Source: Blastomussa wellsi (taxonomy: Eukaryota; Cnidaria; Anthozoa; Scleractinia; Plerogyridae). From it: a stretch of DNA of 64,000 nucleotides. The notes below the pieces were generated by a model that had not been told where the DNA came from, did no database searches, and saw nothing but the letters and a program-made list of their open reading frames with translations. The translations under genes and the position numbers were made by a program. The stretch spans positions 6,183,116 through 6,247,115 of the forward strand of contig OX393563.1 of assembly GCA_947652115.1 (NCBI GenBank). The letters are read 5' to 3'. This document shows, in pieces, positions 21,979 to 31,633 of the stretch; position 1 is the stretch's first letter, and every line of letters begins with the position of its first letter.

Positions 21979-24900
21979 ATGTCGTCTTGGGCTTGATTCA
22001 CGGACGAAGAGCTTTTTCGGTTAAGGCAAAATTCCAGTGAAAATGTCGATCTGGAGGGGAAAAGCCACAAAAAAGCTGCCTTAAACAATGCAAAAAGGCA
22101 GCGACCCAGAGAGAAAATACGAACAAGGGCGGCATCCTCAGAGCTCAAGGTATCAGGTAAACAAGAAGGAGATGAAGAACAAGGCCAGGAAGATCGTGTT
22201 CCACCAGGACAACAAACTACAGGTGCTACTGCAAACAGGGTTGATCGTTCAACTTCGCGACTCGATTCTAGGGAAGAAGAAAAAGAAAATTCTTCTCCAG
22301 AATGCGAAAGACGAGGGAAAAATGTTAAGCAGGTCAAAAAAGTAAACAAAATCCCCGAAGAAGCTCCGCCAAAATGGACTAAAAAGAAGGCAGTTGATCT
22401 TCACGAAAACGCTCTGCAGCATGGCGACACCATTTCAGAGAATGGTTCTTGCAAAGCTGAGAAAGAGTTTGAAAGTGATCTCCCTGAAATAATCGACGAG
22501 AGTAACAGGTAAGAATTTTTTTGGTTAATATTTGTTTGATTTACCATAAGCAAATTAGATATTTTCCCTTTTTATAATATATATTTCGCATCCACTGCAT
22601 TTATGCACAGAATTTTATTTCAGTTGCATTCCACACAGACATGATGTGGTATCCTGGATACATGTAAACTGAAATCATATCTTCGTTCTGATTGAAGTTC
22701 TCTGTAATTATCGCTATTTTATGGTACATTTTTTTATGGTACATGAAGATCAAATACAATAAAAAAATGGATCAGTCTATATCTGTACGTTTCAACCGGG
22801 GGGGGGGGGGGTGCTCCCTTATATGGGCTATACGGAGATAGGGTATGGTTTTGATCCCCTCGGTCCTGAAGAGGGTATATAATTCAAGCAAGTCTGTCCC
22901 CAGCGGGGTTTTTTTTTCTGCAGTGGCAGATCTAGAGGCCCTGCCTTGTTAGTCTGAAATGTTGGACGTCTTCTCACCCTGATCACAGGGGATTAGAGCA
23001 AGAAGACATCTCTCAGACTACTGCCATGTGTGCTCCCTTCCCCTGCTCCATTTTTCTGAAAATTAAAATTCTTGAGCAATAGGTTTTTTACCTCCCCTAT
23101 ATATTTGAGTAAGAAAGGATCCATCTTCACTTACTCTTCCTTCTCCTTTTGATAACTTCTGGATATCAGTACCTGTGATTGTTCAGCTGCTCTTAAGAAC
23201 ATGTCCAAGTAGTTAGTTAACAGGTTAATTAGTATAAAAGACCTGATAGGCCCTTGCTGAAGAGAAGCTAAGGATGAAAATTATACAATACAGAAAACTG
23301 CGGAACCTTATTTTTTTAAACCTATGAATAGTATTGTGTTATTAGAGCTTGTTGTTTATTTTAAAGAATACAAGCCATTGAATTGTCAGCACTGGAGAAG
23401 ATGCAAGAAAAACAAAAGCAAATAGAGCAGGAAAATAAAAGGAAGAAAGCAGCCCTTCAAGAGACAATAAAGCAAAGGTATTTGTATTGTCTTAGACAAG
23501 CTAAGATGCTGTTCATGAAAAGGATTATTGTATTTCAGCATCTGTATTTTGCAACATAAGAGGAGTTAGGCCTGATCTTGATATGATGAATGTATGGTTA
23601 CCCAACTCCATAGGCCTACATGCAAGGCTTGCAAAGAGCTAACTAAAAGATACAATGTCATGGAGATACCAGTCAAACCACCTTTATTTAACAAGGGTAG
23701 CACAAATTAATAGTTTTTTGATTAACAAACCTGTGGCCCTCGGATTCCCAATCGAACTGGAATTTAGAAGTGTTGGTTTCTTGGGGGGGTAGGAAAACCG
23801 GAGAAAAACCCTCGGAGCAGGGGCGAGACTCAACAACAAACTCAACCCACATCTGACTCTGTTAGGCGAGCACTCTCACCAGTGCATTATCCCTGCTACC
23901 AGTAATTTGAATGTATAACTGTGTGGATAACTAGGATCGTAATAATTACAATAGTAGTTATCCACATAATTTCCCGGTCAATTTATTGACGTGCTGTAGA
24001 CAAGCAAATTTGACAATTCTTGTTTTACGCTCCTCTGGATTAGCTCCTCTCTGTATTTTACATGTTATTTTGTGTTTATTTGTTTGTTCTGGTCAGATAC
24101 AAGAGAACCCAGGCAGAAGCACATACCCTTTCTTTAGTCCAAAAAGAGTTGAGTCACCTGGACAGTTTGCTCTCTGCTGATGTGGCAATTCTTCGAGACA
24201 AAATCGAGGAGAGTAGCAGGGAATATCTCAGTGCACAGTAAGTTCTTGCTGGTTTGCTTTTTGTAGGTGAAAAGTATATACTTACACTGTACTGTAAATA
24301 TGAAGATTATCAAACCACATTTCACATAGAAAGTCATCTTGGAATAAATTGGTTCAGTTTGTTCATATTTATTGTATCCCATGGGTTGATTTTCATCACA
24401 GCGGACTAATTAGTCGTAGTTTACTTACATTTTAACTATTACCTTTTGTTGATTACCATTCTTGAGTGCTGAGATTTTTTACATTTGTTGGTTCTGAAAA
24501 TATGGGGCAACATCAAGTTCATTATAGAGGAGGTAAGTTTCAAAAGAAACTTTGGTACTGCGTCGGTGGCAAGTATAACAATATAATTTGGTTTTATCAA
24601 CTGGGTTGATAATGTGAATTGGCCACCGTAAAGAGATTCAAGAGCTGACGTTTTGAGCGTTAGCCCTTCATCGGAGCGAATCAAGGAATTGTGGGTCGTG
24701 TGTTTTTATATACAGAAAGATGGAGCTTCGCTATTGGCTGGAACCTGGTAACGTGAAAACTTCGGAATAAATTAGTTGAATGAAAAGCATTCGTTGATAC
24801 CGTGAGGATTAAGAGTGCTGATTTGAGAAATAAATGTTTGTTCCAGAGTTTTGCAGCTTTCCGTGTTTCCTTGGTGAAGGGAAAGGCCGCAGACTGCCAT

Positions 24901-26244
24901 GTGCTGCTTAGAATGATTTGGGAGATTGAAGTGTCTCGCAACCAGTTTCAATGCATTTTTGTCGTCTTTCTCTACGTCGCGATGGTGTTCTCGAAATCGG
25001 TTGCATAGTTATCTCCCTGTTTCACTAATGTATAACTTTTTGCAAAGAGTGCAAGTTATGCAGTAGATGGCATTGGCTGAGGTACAGGTGAAATGATCAG
25101 TGATCTTGATAGATCGCTTGGGTCCTAATATTTTGTCAACGTTGTGAATGAAAGGGCATGTTTTGCATCCTGCGCGAGCGGGTTGATCACTTGTTTGGAA
25201 TGCACTTCTGACTAAAAAGTTACCTATGTTTTTGTTGCATTTGAATGAAATTAATGGAGGTTGCGAATTAATGGCGGTTGCGAAGTAATTTAAAGTTTTT
25301 GAGAATGATGGATTTTACTGTGTGGTTGTGAGGGTGAAATGTGAGGGTGAATGGAATTCTATCGTTGTTTTCTCTCTGTGATGTTCGTAATGCTGACTGT
25401 CAATCAATTTGTTGGGCATGATGATGGCCCTCTTGAACAACAGAAGCAGGATAGCTGTGTTTGTCGAAGAAATTGCACATTTCCTCTGATTTTAAGGAAA
25501 AATCAGAGTCGTCACTACAAAGACGGCAAAGTCTAAGAAACTGAGAATAAGGAATTCTTGATGTGATGGATGTGAAGATGAATACAACAAATAACTATGT
25601 TCATTATAGTTTGGTATTGAGAAATCAGATGCCTATCAGTCTTGCAAATTGACAACTTATTAAGGGTATGCAGCCATAGCATTTTGCATGTATTGCTAGC
25701 CTATCCAGCCTTAAAAACTTGCAAAGAGTTTTGTTGCTGTAGCCCTTTGCACGCATTGCGGGCCCATTACAATAGAATTTTAGGAATGTAAATACGTGTA
25801 GAGGGCTGTGGTACCAATTTATATTATTTTGTTTGTAGAAAAAGGTACGAAAGGGCTGAAAAAGAATTTGTCGAGGCAAAGATAGATTTACACAGAAAAA
25901 CGGAGAGAAAAGATCTACTCACAGAACACCTCTACACAATCATCAGAGAAAATGAACTAAGAAAAGCAAAGAAACTGGAAGAACTCATGAAAAAGCTCAA
26001 CGTCAATACAGATGAAGTGTTATCTGGCCTAGAGAATGGCAGTGATGAATCCTGCATCAAACAAAACAATTTAGATATGTCCGAAGAGAAAGCAAGTAGT
26101 CAAAACCACGAATTAAATCCTGAATCAAAAAGTTCTCTTGTTGATGCCGTGGGAGAAATGACTGTTGACAATGAAACCAACGCTGACATAACAGCAGAAA
26201 CTTTGGTGGCCAAGGTGTTACCAGAGAATGAAGTCACGAGTTGA
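21979..26244 (+). CDS. GORAB: RAB6-interacting golgin (GORAB) with in-frame TGA at codon 6
   Basis: Golgi coiled-coil protein that binds RAB6 and the kinase-like protein SCYL1 and acts in COPI traffic. Exons: 21979-22508, 23367-23477, 24097-24237, 25839-26244 (395 codons before the stop; phases 2, 2, 2). Exons 2-4 give an unbroken coiled coil with family-typical [20 protein letters not shown] and [20 protein letters not shown]. The N-terminus reads MSSWA, then TGA (21994-21996), then [11 protein letters not shown]. Vertebrate GORAB has a WAGFSEEELRRLK-type start, so the TGA sits where a Gly codon is expected (one base from GGA). No in-frame ATG follows the TGA in exon 1. Either a sequencing error, a null allele, readthrough or non-AUG initiation must explain it. 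The family call is secure; the state of the gene is open. Confidence 0.88.
22796..22890. repeat. Fragment of the GTACTCCC/GGGTATGG element family
   Basis: A poly-G run, then GTGCTCCCTTATATGGGCTA and AGATAGGGTATGGTTTTGAT, match the left part of the elements at 26309 and 27396. GORAB intron 1. Confidence 0.65.
23715..23900 (-). repeat. tRNA-derived SINE, second family
   Basis: Read on the minus strand: GGGATAATGCACTGGTGAGA (A-box-like), GATGTGGGTTGAGTT (B-box-like), then GAGGGTTTTTCTCCGGTTTTC, a tail motif common in marine invertebrate SINEs. GORAB intron 2. Confidence 0.6.
24525..25560 (-). mobile_element. Penelope-like retroelement remnant, GIY-YIG end plus terminal repeat
   Basis: Minus-strand conceptual translation from about 25460 to 24700, with frame changes, gives a Cys-rich segment ([15 protein letters not shown]). 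A GIY-YIG-like core follows ([20 protein letters not shown], then an in-frame TAA), then [26 protein letters not shown] and [15 protein letters not shown]. It is followed at 24680-24525 by the terminal repeat shared with 4736, 10624 and 36798. The reverse transcriptase part is missing. The element is broken and sits in GORAB intron 3. Confidence 0.72.
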
Positions 26245-26308
26245 TTTAAAATGAATAGGCTCCTCTTGTCTATTCCTCCGTTGTTTAACAAAAATAGGGG
26301 ATGGGATT

Positions 26309-26730
26309 CCCGGGGGGGGGGGGTACTCCCATATATGGGCTATATAGGTATGTGCCGCCCGATAGGGTATGGTTTTCGAGGTTCTCGATCCTTAAATAGG
26401 GTATCATTTTTGCTCCTTTTGGCAATGCGTTCCTGGCCTAGTCCTTAGATAGGGTATCTAAATTGTATTATCCAATACTAGAGTTTGCAAACGCCCGCCT
26501 AAACGAATGTTTTTTCTATTTTTGTGTTAACTTGACAGTACTGTAACCATTTTGCAACCTTCCTTTTATGCTATTAATAATTTTGTTTTTTCCTTAAATA
26601 GGGTATCATTTTTCGGGTTCGGTCCTTGAATAGGGTATCAGTTTTCGCTTCCCCCACCCTTAAATAGGGTAAGGGTTCAGGACCCTGGGCGGCACACCCC
26701 TATCCAAAATTTCCGGGAGTACCCCCCCCG
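26309..26730. mobile_element. GTACTCCC-ended MITE with 10-bp target duplication
   Basis: The left end is a poly-G run then TACTCCCATATATGGGCTAT; the right end is GGGCGGCACACCCCTATCC then GGGAGTACCCCCCC. The flanks carry the direct repeat GGATGGGATT at 26299-26308 and 26731-26740. Interior copies of AAATAGGGTATC are repeated. It probably lies in the GORAB 3' untranslated region. Confidence 0.75.
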
Positions 26731-27395
26731 GGATGGGATTGGAGAATTTTGAAAGCTGCTCGCTGAAATGCAATTTCTCTTTCACAATTAGTAAGCCTTG
26801 ATTTCTTCACTTAGGGGTTTTGATATATGAATTTAAGGAACTCGACAAGTTAGTTTTGTGCATATTTTTGTACCAATAGAATAATAAATACTATTGTACT
26901 TTTGCTGTCTCCTTCACTATGAAAGTAATTTTGTACATCAAATATAATTACTTAATAAATTATCGCTAATATATACAAAATGTAATAAATTTTTACATGT
27001 AAAGTGAGTGTATGATGATCACGCAACGGTTACATACTGTACAAGTTTCGAAATGAGAACAAAATTAGAGGAAGGAAGAAGGCAAGAGGAAAACCCTCCC
27101 CCCTCCCCTATTTTTTGCTCTCGCCACAATTTTCGCGCGCCCATGGTTAAAAAGGGGAATACTCTTCATTCATACGAGAACGCTACGAACAGAACAGTAA
27201 GGCCTTTTAACTGGCCCCACACTGCCTACTATAGCTGCTGGCGCTTAATTAACTCCTGTATTCGTAGCATGAAGCGGCTAGGAGTATCGCTAGTACCCCT
27301 GGATGCAGTTGTCAAAGTCAAGTCCGATGACTGAGTGAAAAGAAAACAACTTTTGGTTCCAGTTATCCAGAGTTACAAAAAATCAAGGTTTCGAG

Positions 27396-27804
27396 CCCCG
27401 GGGGTGGGGGGGGTACTTCCCTATATTAGGTATACAGGTATGTGCCGCCCCAAAGGGTATGGTTTTTGAGCCGTTTTGGTCTGAAAACGGGTATAGATTT
27501 TGGCTTTTATGGTCTGAAATTGGGTATGGATTTTGGGGGAACATTTACGAAAGCTTATAAACATATTTTTCTTCTCGGTAACTGGGACGAGCAGTTTTTT
27601 GTTCTTAACACCTACTCCCTCGTAAAATGTTTCCTCGCCCCAATCTTCCACAGCTCCAAATCCAAGATGGCGGCCTAATACGAAAATGTGCACTCGCGCG
27701 TCCAAAATACGCCTGCACTGCAGGCCATCTGAAATAGGGTCTGGATTTGGCGATCCGGGCGGCACACCCCCACCAAAAATTACAAGGAGTACCCCCCTTC
27801 TCGA
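27396..27804. mobile_element. Second GTACTCCC-ended MITE copy
   Basis: Same family as 26309-26730: poly-G, then GTACTTCCCTATATTAGG, TGTGCCGCCCCAAAGGGTAT, and a right end GGGCGGCACACCCCCACC followed by GGAGTACCCCCC. An imperfect direct repeat of GGTTTCGAG flanks it. Confidence 0.7.
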
Positions 27805-27987
27805 GGTTCGAGATATCGGGATTTCACTGGATGGGCAAACGATCGAGGAAAAGTGGGGGGGGATGGAAGGAATGACTAAACTTCATTTAAGAGTTTTATT
27901 TTTTAGTAGAGAACAAAGAGACATTTTCCCTGGTATAGTACTCGTGCATCTTGAAAGCTGCCATCTCTTCCACAATGACTGGCGTGT

Positions 27988-29685
27988 TTATTCGTTTTCT
28001 ACGTCTTTCTCCTTTAATGCTCCCAGTGGCGATATTGACATAAACTTAATCCATTGATCGTCTTTAGAAGACACTACCAGGGTCCCGTCGGAGAACAGCG
28101 CTATATCCGTGGGGCGTCCATCGATGGGGAATGACCCTAAGAAAGTCCCGTCGGGTTTATACGTCTGAACAGAACTGGAGCCCCAGTCGCACACCAAAAA
28201 GGTTTCCGCCGTGGGATCAAAAATCATTCCTGTCGGCAATACCAGATGCCCATTGCCATTAATTTCATCTTCTTTTCGGCCGAAATGACGAAGAAACTCG
28301 CCATTTTCATTATACACCATAACGCAGCCTTTCTCCATGTCAGTCACGTAGTAATGCTTGTCGTGGTAAAGAGCTTTGAAAGGGAACAGCAACGCACCCT
28401 CGCCAGAAAAGCCGAACCTCAAATCGGGTTTCCCGAAAGGTGCGTCCGAATGCACGACGATGCACGCTCGGTACTGCTTCGCCAAGGGCTCGCACGTGAG
28501 GAGAAATCGCCCATTTGGATCAGTCGTAACAAAGCAGTACTTAACACCCCACTGTGAGCTACTTCGGTAACTTACTTTAAATGTACCTTCTTTAGGGTTG
28601 ATCAAGTGCACATCGCGAGCACCGTTAACGGCGACCAAGTCTTTTTTGTCTTTAGAAAATGCGACTCCTGAAAACATCATGGCGGACTGTGAAGAGTTCG
28701 CCGGAGATGTGAACCTTCTCACGAAATCGCCATTTCTATTCAAAATGAGGATGTTATTATTCTCTGGATCAGCGATCGCCACATTTCTGTCTCCATCTGT
28801 CGCGATACTTAAGGGCGAAAACGACTCGAAGCCGAAATTCGAAGGAGTAATCTTGCGAACCGTAGTTAGTGATACCCTCATGACTTGCAATGGAGTACAA
28901 AGACCGATTTTCACTCCACACTGGTCGTTCATGGCTAAGTTACCAATCCCCTGACTAGAAGCTTTTTGCAGGAGATCTTTGTTCGCGTCAAATGTCGCGG
29001 TGAACGAATCAAGCTCATTGATTTCTTTGTACAATTTATCCTCGAGGTTATCGCGAGCGAGTGAAGCCAACGCGTTTTTTATTTTGCAAATCTCGCCTTC
29101 GTCCTCTTGATCATAAACTGTTAAAGATAAATCAATTTGATCTTGTATCTTCTGCCTGAAAGATTTCACTTTGGTTTCAATGCGACTGAAAATTTCGTCC
29201 TGTTGCGAAATAAACTCTTCTAACTTCTCAACCAATTTCGCCTCGCTTTTTCTGGTCTTTTCTACAATAGCATCTGCCATTCTATGGATTTCCTCTTTTA
29301 GACAGTCCCCGCGTTCGAGTTTTCGCTCTCGGCACAATTCAAGCTCCTTGACAAATTCTTCTAAAACTTCGACTTTTGTAACGCACGCTTGAATGCCCTT
29401 AGAAAGTTTCTCTCGTCCCTTTTGTGGCTCGGTCTGTTGTAGCAGTTTCACCAAGAAAACGTTTGTTTGTAAATGATCTATGTCTTCCTCTCGAATGAAA
29501 GATTCTTGTCGGCATGTCGGGCATTGTAAGTAAGCTGGCTTCGCTCGCATTATAATGTTTTCAAGACACTGTCTGCACACGTTATGATTACACGTTGGCA
29601 GGACTTTGGGATCTTGAAACTCTTCCAGGCACACTGGACAACAGTAATCATAGAAATCAGTGTCTGTATATTCCTGGGAATCCAT
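27988..29685 (-). CDS. RING, coiled-coil, NHL-repeat protein without B-box
   Basis: A 565-residue, single-exon TRIM-like protein, likely an E3 ubiquitin ligase. A C3HC4 RING (CPVCLEEFQDPKVLPTCNHN, then CRQCL and CPTC, about residues 15-57) is followed by a coiled coil (about 85-250) and an NHL propeller from about residue 290 (SPLSIATDGDRNVAIADPEN, HLVLPTGMIFDPTAETFLVC). In TRIM2/3/32/71 proteins a B-box Cys/His cluster lies between RING and coil; here none is seen. The start MDSQEY is chosen because it sits just before the RING in a good AAAATGG context. The frame stays open upstream for 115 more codons to a Met at 30030 with a hydrophobic stretch, probably untranslated. NHL proteins may bind RNA or substrates; the target is unknown. 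Confidence 0.88.
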   Translation of the reverse strand: MDSQEYTDTDFYDYCCPVCLEEFQDPKVLPTCNHNVCRQCLENIIMRAKPAYLQCPTCRQESFIREEDIDHLQTNVFLVKLLQQTEPQKGREKLSKGIQACVTKVEVLEEFVKELELCRERKLERGDCLKEEIHRMADAIVEKTRKSEAKLVEKLEEFISQQDEIFSRIETKVKSFRQKIQDQIDLSLTVYDQEDEGEICKIKNALASLARDNLEDKLYKEINELDSFTATFDANKDLLQKASSQGIGNLAMNDQCGVKIGLCTPLQVMRVSLTTVRKITPSNFGFESFSPLSIATDGDRNVAIADPENNNILILNRNGDFVRRFTSPANSSQSAMMFSGVAFSKDKKDLVAVNGARDVHLINPKEGTFKVSYRSSSQWGVKYCFVTTDPNGRFLLTCEPLAKQYRACIVVHSDAPFGKPDLRFGFSGEGALLFPFKALYHDKHYYVTDMEKGCVMVYNENGEFLRHFGRKEDEINGNGHLVLPTGMIFDPTAETFLVCDWGSSSVQTYKPDGTFLGSFPIDGRPTDIALFSDGTLVVSSKDDQWIKFMSISPLGALKEKDVENE

Positions 29686-31633
29686 TTTAAACCAGTCGAT
29701 TTCAACCAAGGGCTGAAACTCAACAGTGCACAGCTGTTCACGTCTTAGAAAACTCAATTTACATTTGACAAAATTGACATTATGATAATGCAAAGTGTGG
29801 CTTTCGCAGATTTGCATATCTAAATCATCATGATTGTGCTTAGCGAATGACGATTGAACTTCTTTAGTCCAATGCCTTGATAACGCGACAAAATGACAAA
29901 TTAAACAACCTAGCGTCAATGAAATGTAATGATGTATCCACGAAAAAATAAAACAAGTAATACACGTATTTACACCTGCAATACAAAATACTCTGGATCG
30001 AGTTTCGTCTTCAAGTAAATTCAGTAACATTTATTCAGTTGTTGCATCAATCGGTCGAAATCGACACCAAAAGAAACGTATTTAGATTATAAGAACATTT
30101 AAAAAATGGACTGAATTTTCAACCGTAAATTTAGTGGTTCACTTGTGATGGCGATCTAGTAAAAACAGGCTATTTTTGCGGATTAAAAGAACAAAACTGT
30201 CTTTATTAAATTCAAAAGCTTATTTTGTGAATTGTATTATATTTCTCTAAATGCAAAATGAGTAAATTTGCACTCCATATATTAACATCTTCATTTTGTG
30301 TCAGCGTGAATGGCGTTCAAAGATTTTGTTAGACATATTTGCAGTGAAGCAGAAATCCACTACTTAAGTTGCGAGTTTATACAATCTCGTAGTGTCCGTA
30401 ATGTAAAATACTTTAACACTGTTCTTCTGACTATTAAATATTGTTTTATTTAATTTCCGTTTATATGTTCATTTCCAACAATTTTACCCGCGAACACAGA
30501 GTTAAAAAACAAGACTAGCCTCCCAGTCAGTCACAAGGACATTTTGTCGTTATCTCAGGGCGGTTTCCATTTGTTAGAACTGACCGGTCGGAAAGAACTG
30601 GTCCCCATCGGTCTAAATGGAATGTCCAAAGGCCAGTTCGCGTAATTACTCACGCGATCCTTGCGTGATATACACGCAAGACACGCAAGAGCTGATGTAA
30701 ACAATATGGTGGACTTAGCGACGCAAATTTGCAACATCCCGCCGACATTTTTTCTCCACTTTCTTTCGTTGGAGGAGGAGAATACTCTTCTTATGGACGA
30801 TGCAGAAGACGAATTTTTTTTCAATTATGTTTATTTTTTCTGGGCGCAAACTAGCGAGAATTCCGCACTATTTCGAAATCACGGTTCCACGCTACCATTG
30901 CGAAATATAATTTGCTTATGAAAACTATCGTAAGGCACTTCAAAACAATGCACAAAATTTAGGTATAAATCTATTATACCCACCACAAGTCTGTGATGAA
31001 CCTGCCGCCATTTTCCACGCGTACAATTCCCGCGCAATATTTCCTCGTAGCGCGTCGGACCGGGAGAACTGAGCGGCCCTACTCCATAAGCAGGGACAAT
31101 CTGGCCCGAACCAGTTCTGACAGTTCTCAGAACTCGCGCATACTATTTACGGACAGAGACTAGTCCGACCCGCCAGTTCTAACAAATGGAAAGCGCCCTG
31201 TTTAGATCCTTGTTACTTTATTTATTTTGTGTTTTTATTTTCATATCTAAAAATGTTATCTATTAAATTCGAAAGATAATATATAAAGATAATATATCTT
31301 AGCGAAATTCATAAAATGTTATCTATTAAATTCTAAAAATATGTTAAGACAAAGTAATCTCGCTAATCTCTCGCTATAGTCTCTCTCGCAGAAAGAAAAG
31401 AAAAAAAACTGTTATTATTTGGCTTAATCAAGCCCATTATATACTCCTTGAATGAAGCGTTCTGTAGAGTTGTACGATTATGTTGTTAAGTATTTTTTTT
31501 GTTGTTGCGAATGTTGTAAATCTGGTGCATCCTTTTTCCTTTGCTAATTTCAATTATGTCTGTCTTATTCTTGTAAACGATGTTTGATGTAAAAAAGTTA
31601 TGGAAATAAAAGATAGGTCTTTAGCTTGCGTTG
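29686..31633. other. Spacer with one TIR transposon
   Basis: Contains the upstream region of the RING-NHL gene, the 645-bp inverted-repeat element at 30556-31200 and the 3' flank of the dehydrogenase, with a minus-strand AATAAA at 31217-31222. Nothing else is recognised. Confidence 0.5.
30556..31200. mobile_element. CAGGGCG-ended TIR element
   Basis: The termini CAGGGCGGTTTCCATTTGTT and AACAAATGGAAAGCGCCCTG are inverted copies, continuing with AGAACTGACCGGTC against CGCCAGTTCT. CAG...CTG ends and about 645 bp suit a non-autonomous cut-and-paste transposon. It holds an 86-codon open frame (30661-30921) with no recognised domain. Confidence 0.7.

Larger units (their letters stand above)
26245..27987. 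other. GORAB 3' region and spacer with two related elements
   Basis: Holds the GORAB 3' untranslated region, with candidate AATAAA signals at 26883-26888 and 26954-26959, and the two GTACTCCC-type elements at 26309 and 27396. Apart from these, no gene is recognised. Confidence 0.5.

Noticed and set aside
22088..22345. 85-codon open frame inside GORAB exon 1
   Set aside because: It is an alternative frame of the GORAB coding exon; the GORAB frame, with splice continuity and family similarity, explains the sequence.
30661..30921. Host gene in the 30556-31200 element
   Set aside because: It lies wholly inside inverted ends of a transposon-like element and shows no known domain.
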